Source of the DNA: Desulfobacteraceae bacterium | GTDB lineage: Bacteria; Desulfobacterota; Desulfobacteria; Desulfobacterales; JAABSP01 | DNA: 64,000 nucleotides | Reading direction: 5' to 3' | Assembly (NCBI GenBank): GCA_011390345.1 | Contig: JAABSP010000009.1 | Coordinates: 1 to 64,000 of the forward strand | Part shown: in pieces, positions 1 to 8,799 of the stretch | Position numbering within the stretch: the stretch's first letter is position 1 | Layout: each line of letters begins with the position of its first letter | Notes under the pieces: generated by a model | Databases searched by the model: none | Seen by the model: only the letters and a program-made list of their open reading frames with translations | What the model was told of the DNA's origin: nothing | Position numbers and translations under genes: made by a program

Positions 1-1529
1 CACAGTTCAAGCTGCCGGACCCGGGTGAGGGGATTCACGAAGCCGAGATCGTCGAAGTTCTGGTGGAGGAGGGGGAGAGTGTCGAAGAGGATCAGTCGGT
101 TCTGGTGATCGAGACCGATAAGGCGACCACCGAAATTCCGTCGCCGGTGGACGGCACGGTGAAGGAGATCCGGGTGAAGGCCGGGGATACCGCGAAGGTG
201 GGGGATATTTTGATGGTCTTTGAAGAGGAAGGCGCGGAGCCGGAAGAAGAAGAGGGGGAAAGGGCCGTGCAACCCGATAAGGGTAAAAAAGACCAAAAGG
301 ACAAAAAGGACGTAAAGGACAAACCCCCGAAAGCAGAAAAGGACCAAAAGGACAAAAAAAAGGCCGAAAAAGATAAGCCTGAGAAAGAACCGGAGCCGGA
401 AGCCGAAGAAGAAGAGAAGCCTGAGAAAAAATCGGAACCGGAAGCCGAAGAGGAGGAAGAAGAGGAGACAGAGAAGAAAACGGCGGAAAGGGAAGAAGAG
501 AAGGAAAAGCCTTCCGGAAAGGCGCGGAAGGGGCCGGTGCCGGCTGCGCCTTCAACCCGGCGCCTGGCCCGGGAGCTGGGGGTGGATATCAATTCGGTGC
601 CGCCCACGGGGCCCGGGGGCCGGGTGATGGCCGAGGATGTGAAGAAATTCGCTGGGGAGGAAAAAAAGACGGAGGCGCCGGAGAAGAAGCCGGAAAAACC
701 CGAAAAGGTCGGGAAGGCCGAGAAAGCCGAAGGGGAAAAGCCGGAAAGAGAAGCGCCGGAAGAGAAGAAATCCCGGGAGGAGACCAAGATCGAAGCGCCT
801 GGGCTGCCCGACTTCAGCAAATGGGGGCCCGTGGAGCGGGTGGCCCTCCGCTCGGTGCGCAGGGCAACGGCCAAGCAGATGGCCCTGGCCTGGTCCCAGA
901 TTCCCCATGTGACCCATCAGGACGAGGCCGATATCACCGACCTGGAGGATTTCCGGCAGCATCGAAAAGAGAACGTGGAAGCGGATGGCGGCGCGCTTAC
1001 CATGACCATCTTCGCGCTGAAGGCCGCGGTAGCCGGGCTGAAGAAGTATCCCAATTTCAATGCGAGCCTCGATATGGAGGCCGGGGAGATCATCTACAAG
1101 CGCCATTACCATATCGGCGTGGCCGTGGATACGGAGCGGGGGCTGCTGGTTCCGGTGGTCCGGGATGTGGACAGGAAGAGCCTTGTCGATCTGGCGAAAG
1201 AGCTGCCGGAATTGGCGCAGCGGACCCGGGACCGGAAGCTGGACCGGGAGGAGATGTCCGGCGGAACCTTCACCATCACCAATATCGGCTCCTTGGGAGG
1301 GACCGCATTCACGCCGATCATCAACTATCCCCAGACCGCGATCATGGGGATGGCCAAAGCCCGGATGCGGCCCATCATCACGGACAAGGGAAGGATTGCC
1401 CAAAGATTGATGCTGCCCATTCTGGTCGGCTTCGACCACAGGATCGCAGACGGCGCGGATGCGGCCCGGTTTCTCAACATCGTCATCCGGGCACTGAGCC
1501 ATCCCGAAGAGATGATGATGGTGATATAG
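1..1529 (+). CDS. 2-oxoacid dehydrogenase E2 (dihydrolipoyl acyltransferase), 5' end outside window
   Basis: The frame is open from the window edge (codons from base 3), so the start lies upstream. The product is the E2 core of a pyruvate, branched-chain or similar 2-oxoacid dehydrogenase complex, moving acyl groups from E1 to CoA on a lipoyl arm. Seen: an N-terminal lipoyl domain with the lipoylated lysine in ETDKATTEIPSP (about bases 111-146); a linker of about 110 residues almost entirely Lys, Glu, Pro and Asp; a peripheral-subunit-binding domain (RRLARELGVDINSVPPTGPG); a second charged linker; and a catalytic acyltransferase domain ending with FDHRIADGADAARF, which holds the active-site His and Asp. 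The E3 gene follows after 19 bases. E1 genes are presumably upstream. Which 2-oxoacid is used cannot be told here. The long charged linkers are unusual for the normal Ala/Pro-rich type. Confidence 0.93.
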   Translation, partial: QFKLPDPGEGIHEAEIVEVLVEEGESVEEDQSVLVIETDKATTEIPSPVDGTVKEIRVKAGDTAKVGDILMVFEEEGAEPEEEEGERAVQPDKGKKDQKDKKDVKDKPPKAEKDQKDKKKAEKDKPEKEPEPEAEEEEKPEKKSEPEAEEEEEEETEKKTAEREEEKEKPSGKARKGPVPAAPSTRRLARELGVDINSVPPTGPGGRVMAEDVKKFAGEEKKTEAPEKKPEKPEKVGKAEKAEGEKPEREAPEEKKSREETKIEAPGLPDFSKWGPVERVALRSVRRATAKQMALAWSQIPHVTHQDEADITDLEDFRQHRKENVEADGGALTMTIFALKAAVAGLKKYPNFNASLDMEAGEIIYKRHYHIGVAVDTERGLLVPVVRDVDRKSLVDLAKELPELAQRTRDRKLDREEMSGGTFTITNIGSLGGTAFTPIINYPQTAIMGMAKARMRPIITDKGRIAQRLMLPILVGFDHRIADGADAARFLNIVIRALSHPEEMMMVI

Positions 1530-1548
1530 GTAAAGGAGGGTTTTCTCT

Positions 1549-3042
1549 ATGGTGATGGGCGAGTTTACACAGGAGACCGAGGTGCTGATCCTGGGCGGAG
1601 GTCCCGGCGGATATGCCGCGGCCTTTCGCGCGGCCGATCTGGGGCTCGATGTGACCATGATCGATCTCGAAGAGCGGCCCGGCGGGGTCTGCCTCTTCCG
1701 GGGATGCATTCCTTCGAAATCATTGCTCTATATTTCGGAACTGCTCCATGACACCCGCAGGGCCGGGGAGATGGGGCTTTCCTATAAAGAGCCGGAGATC
1801 GATCTGGACAAGCTTCGGGAGTGGAAGGACAGCGTCATCGATAAGCTTGCGGGAGGGCTGGCCGGTCTCTGCAAGAAGCGGGGGGTGCAGTTGATCCGGG
1901 GGCGGGCCGTCTTCGAGGGCAAGGATCGGGTACGGATCACCGATTCCGACAGCGATCTCAACCATTTCAAGTTCAAACATGCGATCATCGCGACCGGCTC
2001 GAGCGTGATTTCTCTTCCGGATACGGAATTCGTAAAGGGGGGACGGATCATGAGTTCCGCGGGCGCGCTCTCCCTGCCGGACATTCCAAAGAAGCTGCTG
2101 GTGGTGGGCGGCGGCTATGTGGGGGTGGAGCTGGGCTCGGTCTATGCCACGCTGGGCAGTGAGGTGACGCTGGTGGAGATGGCGGACAGGCTCATGGCGG
2201 GCGCGGACCGGGATCTGGTCAAGCCTCTGCTTTCCAGGCTGGAGGAGAGCTTCGAGGGAATCTACACCGGGGCAAAGGTGACGAAGATCGAGGAGGATGA
2301 GGAGGGGGTCGATGTGACCATTGAAGGGGGGCCTGATGAATCGGAGGTCCGGTTCGACCGGGTGCTCGTCGCCATCGGAAGAAAGCCCAATTCCGAGGAG
2401 ATCGGCCTGGACAAGACCGGCGTCAAGACCGATGACCGGGGCTATATTCTTGTGGATGAGCAGCAGCGGACCGACGAGAAGCGGATTTTTGCCGTGGGCG
2501 ATGTGGTCGGCGGGATGATGCTCGCGCACAAGGCCATGTATGAGGGAAAAGTGGCGGCCGAAGTAATCGCAGGGCAGCCGGCCGCTTTTGACGCGGTCGC
2601 GATTCCGGCCGTGGTCTATACCGATCCGCAGATCGCCTGGTGCGGCCTCACCGAGACCGAGGCAAAGGCCCAGGGCCGGGAGGTCAAGGTTGGCCGTTTT
2701 CCCTGGTCCGCATCGGGCAGGGCTGCATCCATGCAGATCTCAAAGGGGCTGACCAAGATGATCATCGACCCGGAGACCGAGCGGATTCTGGGGGTCGGGA
2801 TCGTTGGCCGGGAGGCCGGGGAGATGATCGCAGAAGGGGTGCTGGCGGTCGAGATGGGCGCGCTGGCAGAGGATCTTGCCCTCACCATCCATCCCCATCC
2901 CACCCTCTCCGAAGGGGAGGAGGAGGCTGCGGGGGCATTTCTGGGAAGCTCCACCCACATTCTCCCCCGAAAAGAGAAACAACCCCGAAAAAATAAAGAT
3001 AAAGAAAAGGAGAAGGGGAAAAAGGAAAAGAAAGAAAAATAG
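1549..3042 (+). CDS. lpdA: dihydrolipoyl dehydrogenase (E3)
   Basis: FAD flavoprotein that reoxidises dihydrolipoyl groups of the E2 encoded just upstream and reduces NAD+. The 497-residue product shows the FAD Rossmann motif GGGPGGYAAAFRAADLG (residues 16-32), the redox disulfide in CLFRGC (Cys48, Cys53), a second NAD-binding motif VVGGGYVGVELGSVYATLGS, and the C-terminal dimer-interface HPHPTLSE with the catalytic His-Glu pair. The start is ATG after AAAGGAGG, 19 bases behind the E2 stop, so the two are co-transcribed. The residue after the first redox cysteine is Leu-Phe rather than the usual Leu-Asn. The protein carries about 25 extra C-terminal residues that are nearly all Lys, Glu, Asp and Arg. 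Family assignment is secure; the 2-oxoacid complex served is not. Confidence 0.96.
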   Translation: MVMGEFTQETEVLILGGGPGGYAAAFRAADLGLDVTMIDLEERPGGVCLFRGCIPSKSLLYISELLHDTRRAGEMGLSYKEPEIDLDKLREWKDSVIDKLAGGLAGLCKKRGVQLIRGRAVFEGKDRVRITDSDSDLNHFKFKHAIIATGSSVISLPDTEFVKGGRIMSSAGALSLPDIPKKLLVVGGGYVGVELGSVYATLGSEVTLVEMADRLMAGADRDLVKPLLSRLEESFEGIYTGAKVTKIEEDEEGVDVTIEGGPDESEVRFDRVLVAIGRKPNSEEIGLDKTGVKTDDRGYILVDEQQRTDEKRIFAVGDVVGGMMLAHKAMYEGKVAAEVIAGQPAAFDAVAIPAVVYTDPQIAWCGLTETEAKAQGREVKVGRFPWSASGRAASMQISKGLTKMIIDPETERILGVGIVGREAGEMIAEGVLAVEMGALAEDLALTIHPHPTLSEGEEEAAGAFLGSSTHILPRKEKQPRKNKDKEKEKGKKEKKEK

Positions 3043-3129
3043 GAAAACGGACAGATCTATGATAAGGGGAGGGGTGAAAGGATCGCATAGGTCCGTAAAA
3101 AGTATCCACAAGAGAAGAGGGAGAAGAGG

Positions 3130-3756
3130 ATGCGGCAGGGAGGGTTGATCGGCATTTGCCTTCTGGTGGCGATGGGTTGGATGGCCGGGTGCGCTACAAT
3201 GGGAGGGCCTGAGATAGAGGTGGATAAGAACTCCCGGGAGCCGGGGTCATGGGTCGATTTCAATGGCAAACCTCATGACCTCATCGGAAAGGGTATCCAG
3301 GTGGGGGATCGCCTTCCTTCGGTTCCCCTCACCGATGCATCCAGAACCACTCCGGTGGTCCTCTCCAAGGAAAAGGGGATGGTCCTTTTCCTGAGCATTG
3401 TCCCATCACTTGACACCGGTGTCTGTGACGCCCAGACCCATTATCTCGGAGAGGAGGGGGATGAGCTGCCGGTATCGGTGAAGCGGATCACCATCAGCCG
3501 GGATACACCCTATGCACAGCAGCGATTTGCCCGGGAGGCCGGTCTTGGGGATATCCAGTACCTGTCCGACTACAAGGCCGGTGATTTCGGCAAGGCTATG
3601 GGTCTTCTTGTGGAGGATCTGATGCTGCTGGCCCGCGCGGTCGTGATTGCCGACAAGGAGGGCGTGGTCCGCTACATTCAGGTGGTTCCGGAGATGGCTC
3701 ATCTGCCAGACATGGAGGCAGCTTTCAAGATGGCCAGAAAACTGGCACACCGCTGA
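3130..3756 (+). CDS. thiol peroxidase (Tpx)-like lipoprotein lacking the resolving cysteine
   Basis: A 208-residue peroxiredoxin of the Tpx family. It begins with a signal peptide and a lipobox MAGC (Cys21), so it should be a lipoprotein outside the inner membrane; ordinary Tpx is cytoplasmic. The peroxidatic site is SLDTGVCDAQT, with Thr96 and Cys99. In Tpx proteins the resolving cysteine lies in an RFC motif on helix 3; here the matching stretch is QQRFAREAGL, so it is Ala. Apart from the signal peptide and the lipidated Cys21, Cys99 is the only cysteine. The enzyme must therefore use an external thiol partner (1-Cys mechanism) or act differently. The start follows an AGAGGGAGAAGAGG purine tract. 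It lies 87 bases after the E3 gene and is followed by a strong terminator. Family call firm; activity inferred. Confidence 0.85.
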   Translation: MRQGGLIGICLLVAMGWMAGCATMGGPEIEVDKNSREPGSWVDFNGKPHDLIGKGIQVGDRLPSVPLTDASRTTPVVLSKEKGMVLFLSIVPSLDTGVCDAQTHYLGEEGDELPVSVKRITISRDTPYAQQRFAREAGLGDIQYLSDYKAGDFGKAMGLLVEDLMLLARAVVIADKEGVVRYIQVVPEMAHLPDMEAAFKMARKLAHR

Positions 3757-3788
3757 TCGATCCCCTTCTTCATGGGCACAAAAAATCC

Positions 3789-3826
3789 AAAACCCGATCC
3801 GGATTACCGGGTCGGGTTTTTATCTT
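3789..3826 (+). terminator. rho-independent terminator after the Tpx-like gene
   Basis: A 14-bp hairpin (one G-T pair) with a 4-base ATTA loop: arm AAAACCCGATCCGG at 3789-3802, arm CCGGGTCGGGTTTT at 3807-3820, then T-rich sequence. It ends transcription about 30 bases past the Tpx-like stop and separates that operon from the following kinase gene. Confidence 0.9.
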
Positions 3827-3954
3827 CTTGACAATCTTTTTGAAAATCATGTATTTCAGGTGTATCTAAGCTTTTCCCTGCTGGAGGGATGAAAGATATT
3901 TCTCCTCCTCCAAAAATCTTGTCGATGGTGATCCGGAAGATCGAAAGAGGTAAT

Positions 3955-5592
3955 ATGTCTGCCCGGCCCACATATCAGGAACTGGCGCAAAGAGTTGCAG
4001 ACCTTGAAAAGCGTCTTGCACTCACTCAATTCGACCATCTCCAGGAGCAGTTAAAAAAAAGCAGACACCGGTTCCAGGAGATCATGAACCGGGGCCCGGC
4101 CGTGATCTACGTCAAGGATACAAAGGGGAAATATACCTTTGTCAACCGTCATTTCGAGGATCTCTCCGGATACCGGAGAGAGCAGATTCTCGGCAAGACC
4201 GACAGGGATCTCTTTCCGCCGGAAGTGGTGGAAAAATCGACGGCCAATGACAAACAGGTGTTGGAGACGGGAAAGCCCATGGAGATCGAGGAGACAGGGC
4301 CTGTGGACGGCGAAATGCACACCTTCATCTCCTTGAAGTTTCCCATCTTCGATGACACCGGAGGGGTCAGCGAACTCTGCGGCCTCTCTACCGACATCAC
4401 CGACCGCATCCGGGCCGAGGCCGAGCGGAAACGGCTGGAAGAGCAGCTCCGCCAATCCCGGAAGATGGAGGCCATCGGAACCCTGGCCGGGGGGATCGCG
4501 CACGATTTCAACAATATTTTAGGCATCATTCTGGGCAATACCGAGCTTGCGGTGGAGGATGTGCCGGACTGGAACCCGGCCCGGCGCAATCTCGACGAGG
4601 TGATCAAAGCCTGCTTCCGGGCAAGGGATATGGTCCGGCAACTCCTCAATTTCAGCCGGAAGAACGATCTGGAGAAGAAGCCGATCAAAATCCCCTCCCT
4701 GATCGATGAATCGTTGAAGCTGCTGCGCTCCTCTCTTCCCGCGAGCATCGAGATCCGGCAGCACCTGCCAAAGATTTGCCCGGCCATTCACGCGGACTCG
4801 ACCCAGATCCATCAGTTGCTGATCAATCTCTGCACAAACGCGGCCCACGCGATGGAAAAGAAGGGCGGTGTGCTGGAGATCGCGGTCTCAGATATCTTTC
4901 TGGATCAAGAGGCCGCGGCCCGGTATTACAAGATGGGTGAAGGCCATTATGTCCGGCTGTCGGTGAGCGATACCGGGGAGGGGATCGATCCGCTGATTCT
5001 GGATCGGATCTTCGATCCCTACTTCACCACCAAGGGCGTGGGAAAGGGAACCGGTATGGGGCTGGCCGTGGTGCATGGGATCGTGGAGGGTCACAAGGGC
5101 GGCATCACCGTCTACAGCGAGCCGGGCCGGGGAACCCGGTTCCACATCCTCTTTCCAGCCATCAAGGCCGATGTTCCGGACGAGGTCACGATTTCCACAG
5201 AAATTGCCGGCGGAAGCGAGCGGATACTTTTTGTAGACGATGAAGAGGCTGTGGTCATGGTGGCAAAGCAGATGCTGGAACGCATCGGCTATGATTTCGT
5301 CGGCTTTACAGCTCCTGATGAAGCCCTCCAAAGGTTTCGGAAGAACCCTTTGGCTTTCGATCTTCTCATCACCGACATGACCATGCCGAAAATGTCCGGG
5401 GATCTGCTGGCTCAAGAGGTCCTCTCCATTCGGCCCGGGATGCCCATCATCATCTGCACCGGCTTCAGCGAGAAGATCACCCGGGAGACGGCAATGAACA
5501 TCGGCATCCGGGATTATCTGGAGAAGCCCCTCAACCGCCAGGAGCTTTCGGCAAAGGTCCGGGAGGCCATAGAAGCGGCCAAAGGGGCATAG
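3955..5592 (+). CDS. PAS-domain hybrid histidine kinase with C-terminal receiver
   Basis: Soluble hybrid sensor kinase of 545 residues, no membrane segment. Order: short coiled coil (TYQELAQRVADLEKRL), a PAS domain (IYVKDTKGKYTFVNRHF and onward) with a PAC-like tail ending GLSTDITDR, a HisKA domain with the phosphorylated His in LAGGIAHDFNNIL, a HATPase domain with the N box LLINLCTNAAHAM and G boxes DTGEGID and GTGMGLAVVHGI, and a receiver (RILFVDDEE; phospho-Asp in LLITDMTMP; Lys in LEKPL). The start at 3955 has a GAAAGAGG ribosome site six bases upstream and matches the usual beginning of such kinases; an in-frame ATG at 3889 would add 22 unlikely residues. It stands alone, so its input and partners are unknown. 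Confidence 0.9.
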   Translation: MSARPTYQELAQRVADLEKRLALTQFDHLQEQLKKSRHRFQEIMNRGPAVIYVKDTKGKYTFVNRHFEDLSGYRREQILGKTDRDLFPPEVVEKSTANDKQVLETGKPMEIEETGPVDGEMHTFISLKFPIFDDTGGVSELCGLSTDITDRIRAEAERKRLEEQLRQSRKMEAIGTLAGGIAHDFNNILGIILGNTELAVEDVPDWNPARRNLDEVIKACFRARDMVRQLLNFSRKNDLEKKPIKIPSLIDESLKLLRSSLPASIEIRQHLPKICPAIHADSTQIHQLLINLCTNAAHAMEKKGGVLEIAVSDIFLDQEAAARYYKMGEGHYVRLSVSDTGEGIDPLILDRIFDPYFTTKGVGKGTGMGLAVVHGIVEGHKGGITVYSEPGRGTRFHILFPAIKADVPDEVTISTEIAGGSERILFVDDEEAVVMVAKQMLERIGYDFVGFTAPDEALQRFRKNPLAFDLLITDMTMPKMSGDLLAQEVLSIRPGMPIIICTGFSEKITRETAMNIGIRDYLEKPLNRQELSAKVREAIEAAKGA

Positions 5593-5627
5593 ATCGGAAA
5601 ACGGCTTTTGGGTTTTTGATGATGTCT

Positions 5628-6204
5628 TCAGCTTAGAATCGCTGCGCGGTTTTGCTTCATCTTTTCGATAGCGGCCTTTCCCCCCTGGGGGGTGACGGGT
5701 TTGGTTCCCTCCAGGATCACCAGGGTCTCGATCCCCGCATCCCGGGTGGCCAGCACACAGACATCCAGGGCCAGCCCCCCGATCCAGAGCCGCTTGATCC
5801 CCTCCCGGTTCAGGTATTCGGCAAATCCGGTCTGATCCAGGGCCTGATCCAGGGCCGAATTCTGATCCTGATCAAAGCGCACCCCCTTGGTGACGATCAC
5901 CGCATGGGCCGGCAGGTTCAGCCCCGGATGAAAGGCCGCACCATCGGTATCCTGAATGCAGTGGGGGGGCCAATCCCCGCCCTTCTCCCTGAAGCTGACA
6001 TTGACATGCCCCTTGGGATGCCAGTCCCGGGAAGGCATAGACCGGAATGCCGGCCTCTTCTGCGGCCTCAATCCAGTCGTTCAATATCGGAACGACCGCA
6101 TCCCCCTCCTCGATCGCCAGGGCCCCGCCCGGGCAGAAGTCTTTTTGTACATCTATCAGCAGCAGGGCGTCTCCTTTCTTCAATTCTTCTTTCGGAATGA
6201 TCAT
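5628..6204 (-). pseudogene. pncA: nicotinamidase (PncA-like) with a one-base frameshift
   Basis: Two overlapping leftward frames together encode a complete nicotinamidase, which converts nicotinamide to nicotinate in NAD salvage. The first frame gives the start and ALLLIDVQKDFCPGG (catalytic Asp) up to GIPVYA near 6038. The second continues from SRDWHPKGHVNV with TKG (catalytic Lys) and ALDVCVLATRDAG (catalytic Cys), ending at 5628. Joining needs removal of one T in the coding strand around 6028-6040 (GCCTTCCCGGGAC where GCCTCCCGGGAC is expected). The rest looks undamaged: the metal-site DWHPKGH and all triad residues are present. It is either a recent frameshift mutation or a sequencing error. 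The start ATG follows a GGAGGAGC sequence. Confidence 0.85.
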
Positions 6205-6350
6205 TGCTCCTCCTTTTGATGGTGAAGGGTTCTCTTTTCAGGATATCATGGAAAATCGGTTGAAGTTCCGTTCCGTTTATACTATAAGAGGAAAAGCAGT
6301 ACAGGTAAAGGCGTAACCCAATTTTCATCTCCTCTGGACAGGAAAGACCT

Positions 6351-7742
6351 ATGGATGTCGTTACCCTATCCCGAATACAGTTCGGCCTGACCACCGCCTT
6401 CCACATTCTATTTCCCACCCTCACCATCGGCCTTGCGATCTTTCTGGTAGTCATCGAGTTCTTATGGCTGAAGACCCGCAAGGAGATCTACTACCGGATG
6501 TACCGCTTCTGGGTGCGGATCTTCGCGATCAACTTCGCAGTGGGTGTGGTCTCGGGCATCACCCTGGAGTTCCAGTTCGGAACCAATTTTGCCCTCTTCT
6601 CCGAGGCCGTGGCCAATGTCATCGCGCCCCTCATGGCCTACGAGGGGATGACCGCCTTCTTTCTGGAGGCCGGTTTCTTGGGCATCATGCTCTTCGGCTG
6701 GAACCGGGTTTCGCCGGCAATCCATTTCTTCTCCACCTGTATGGTCGCGGCCGGAGCCTCCCTTTCGGCCTTCTGGATCATGGCTGCCAATGCATGGATG
6801 CATACCCCGGCCGGATTCGAGCTGGTGGATGGCCGGTTCATGGTGACAAGCTACTGGGATGCCATCTTCAATCCGGCCTTTCCCACCCATCTGGCCCATA
6901 TGCTCATGGCCTCCTACGAGACGAGCGCGTTTGCCGTGGCCGGCATCAGCGCCTGGTACCTGCTCAAGGGGGAGAAGGTTCCCTTTTTCCGCCGCTCCCT
7001 CGCGCTGGCGCTGATCATGGCCGCGGTCTGCGCGCCTCTTCAGGTGCTGATAGGGGATCTCCGGGGGCTGAATGTAGCCGAATACCAGCCCGCGAAGCTG
7101 GCCGCGATGGAGGCGCACTGGGAGACCAATCCCGAGGGCCGGGGCGCGGACTTCGTGGCCTTTGCAATCCCGGATATGGAAGAAGAGAAAAACCACTTTG
7201 AGGTGGTCATCCCGGAGTTATTGAGCCTTCTCATCACCCACTCCGCAGACGGGCAGATCAAGGGGCTGAAGGAATTTCCCAGAGATGAGCGGCCCAATGC
7301 GCTGGTGCTCTTCTGGACATTCCGGGCCATGGTGGCCGTCGGCTTTCTCTATTTGCTGGTGATGCTCTGGGCTCTGGTCCTCTTTCTGAAGAAGCGGCTC
7401 TACGACACCCCGGCCTTTCTGAAGACTCTGATCGTGATCCAGCCCCTGGGCTTCATCGCGACGATCATGGGCTGGATCACATCGGAGATGGGGCGCCAGC
7501 CCTGGACAGTCTATGGCCTCATGCGCACCGCAGACAGCGCATCTCCCATCGCGGCCGGCAACGTGGTCTGGTCATTGACGCTCTTTGTCCTCTTTTTCGG
7601 TCTCATCGGTGCGAGCTTTTTCTACTATATCTTCAAGACCCTCAAAAAGGGCCCTGACATGGACAGCGAGATTCCGCCGGTGCAGCTGCTTGCCGGCATG
7701 GAGCCCTTTGGCGAGGCCCAAGAGAGCATGGAGGTGAAATAA
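6351..7742 (+). CDS. cydA: cytochrome bd ubiquinol oxidase subunit I
   Basis: Inner-membrane quinol oxidase subunit carrying the haems; it reduces oxygen to water using quinol. The 463-residue protein has about nine hydrophobic helices. Visible ligands: His18 in FHILFP and a second His near residue 183 (THLAHMLMASYE), the Glu pair in YEGMTAFFLEAGF (Glu98, Glu106), and the signature GWITSEMGRQPWTVYG. The periplasmic Q loop after KLAAMEAHWETNP is short, so this is the short-loop (CIO-like) class rather than the 520-residue enterobacterial type. cydB begins one base after the stop. In a sulfate reducer this enzyme is normally linked to oxygen detoxification. Ribosome site: GGAAAG before ATG. Confidence 0.96.
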   Translation: MDVVTLSRIQFGLTTAFHILFPTLTIGLAIFLVVIEFLWLKTRKEIYYRMYRFWVRIFAINFAVGVVSGITLEFQFGTNFALFSEAVANVIAPLMAYEGMTAFFLEAGFLGIMLFGWNRVSPAIHFFSTCMVAAGASLSAFWIMAANAWMHTPAGFELVDGRFMVTSYWDAIFNPAFPTHLAHMLMASYETSAFAVAGISAWYLLKGEKVPFFRRSLALALIMAAVCAPLQVLIGDLRGLNVAEYQPAKLAAMEAHWETNPEGRGADFVAFAIPDMEEEKNHFEVVIPELLSLLITHSADGQIKGLKEFPRDERPNALVLFWTFRAMVAVGFLYLLVMLWALVLFLKKRLYDTPAFLKTLIVIQPLGFIATIMGWITSEMGRQPWTVYGLMRTADSASPIAAGNVVWSLTLFVLFFGLIGASFFYYIFKTLKKGPDMDSEIPPVQLLAGMEPFGEAQESMEVK

Positions 7743-7743
7743 G

Positions 7744-8739
7744 ATGGCGCTCATTCATATCTGGATCAGTCTGGTCGGCCTGGTAGTCATCCTCTATGTG
7801 ATGCTGGACGGCTTTACCCTCGGGGTGGGGCTGCTCTTTCCCGGGGCAAAGGACGAGGAGGAGCGCAACCTGATGATGAACACGATCGCGCCGGTCTGGG
7901 ATGCCAATCAGACCTGGATCGTCTTCGGGGGCGGCGCGCTCTTTGCGGTCTTTCCTCTGATCTATACGGTCCTCTTCAGCGCACTCTACATCCCCCTTCT
8001 TACCTTTCTCTTCGGTCTCATCTTTCGAGGGGTGGCTTTCGAGTTCCGGGCCACATCGAATAGAAAAGTGCAGTGGAACCGGGCCTTCTTCTGGGGAAGC
8101 CTTGTGGCCACTTTTGCCCAGGGGCTGACCCTGGGGGCTTATATTTCCGGCATCCGGACCGTCAACAACCGCTTTGCCGGCGGGGCATTTGACTGGTTCA
8201 CCCCCTTCTCCGTCACAGTGGGGGCCGCGCTCATCGCCGGCTATATTTTGCTCGGTTCGACCTATCTGATCATAAAGACCGAAGGCGAGATCCAGCGCAG
8301 GGCATACCGGCAGGCAACGTGGGCCGCATGGATAGTGGCCGGTTTCATGCTCCTGGTGAGCGCATGGACTCCGTCGGTCGATCCTGCCATTGTGGAGCGC
8401 TGGTTCAGCCATCCCCGGGTCCAGTTCATCTGGTTCTTTCCGGTGATGGGGTCCGCGGCCTTTCTCTTTCTGCTGGTATCGCTGAAGCGGCGGTATGAGA
8501 TCTATCCCTTTGTGGCGAGTCTTTCTCTATTTCTGTCGGCCTATCTGGGGCTCGAGGCCGCGATCTATCCCATGGCCATCCCCCCCCACATGACCATCTA
8601 CGAAGCGGCCGCGCAGACCGAGACCATGATCTTTACCTTATGGGGCGTCGGGATCGTGCTGCCGGTGGTGCTGGGATATACGATCTACTCCTACAGCGTC
8701 TTCAGGGGGAAGGTGACAGCGGAAGAAGGGTATCATTGA
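7744..8739 (+). CDS. cydB: cytochrome bd ubiquinol oxidase subunit II
   Basis: Second membrane subunit of the bd oxidase, 331 residues with eight to nine predicted membrane helices. The N-terminus LVVILYVMLDGFTLGVG and the segment PVWDANQTWIVFGGGALFAV are family hallmarks; the conserved Asp of MLDGF and the WDANQTW motif are present. It starts one base after the cydA stop, so translation is coupled. No CydX-like small subunit was seen in the 60 bases that follow, before the convergent gene. Length and motifs are normal. Confidence 0.95.
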   Translation: MALIHIWISLVGLVVILYVMLDGFTLGVGLLFPGAKDEEERNLMMNTIAPVWDANQTWIVFGGGALFAVFPLIYTVLFSALYIPLLTFLFGLIFRGVAFEFRATSNRKVQWNRAFFWGSLVATFAQGLTLGAYISGIRTVNNRFAGGAFDWFTPFSVTVGAALIAGYILLGSTYLIIKTEGEIQRRAYRQATWAAWIVAGFMLLVSAWTPSVDPAIVERWFSHPRVQFIWFFPVMGSAAFLFLLVSLKRRYEIYPFVASLSLFLSAYLGLEAAIYPMAIPPHMTIYEAAAQTETMIFTLWGVGIVLPVVLGYTIYSYSVFRGKVTAEEGYH

Positions 8740-8799
8740 CCTTGCAGCCTGTCCGGTCATGTACCGATCGGTTTTTTCGGTCGATTTGCCCGAAGGGGT

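Noticed and set aside
8740-8799. Hairpin ACCGATCGGT followed by T residues behind cydB, considered as a terminator
   Set aside because: The stem is only three to four base pairs with no room for a loop.
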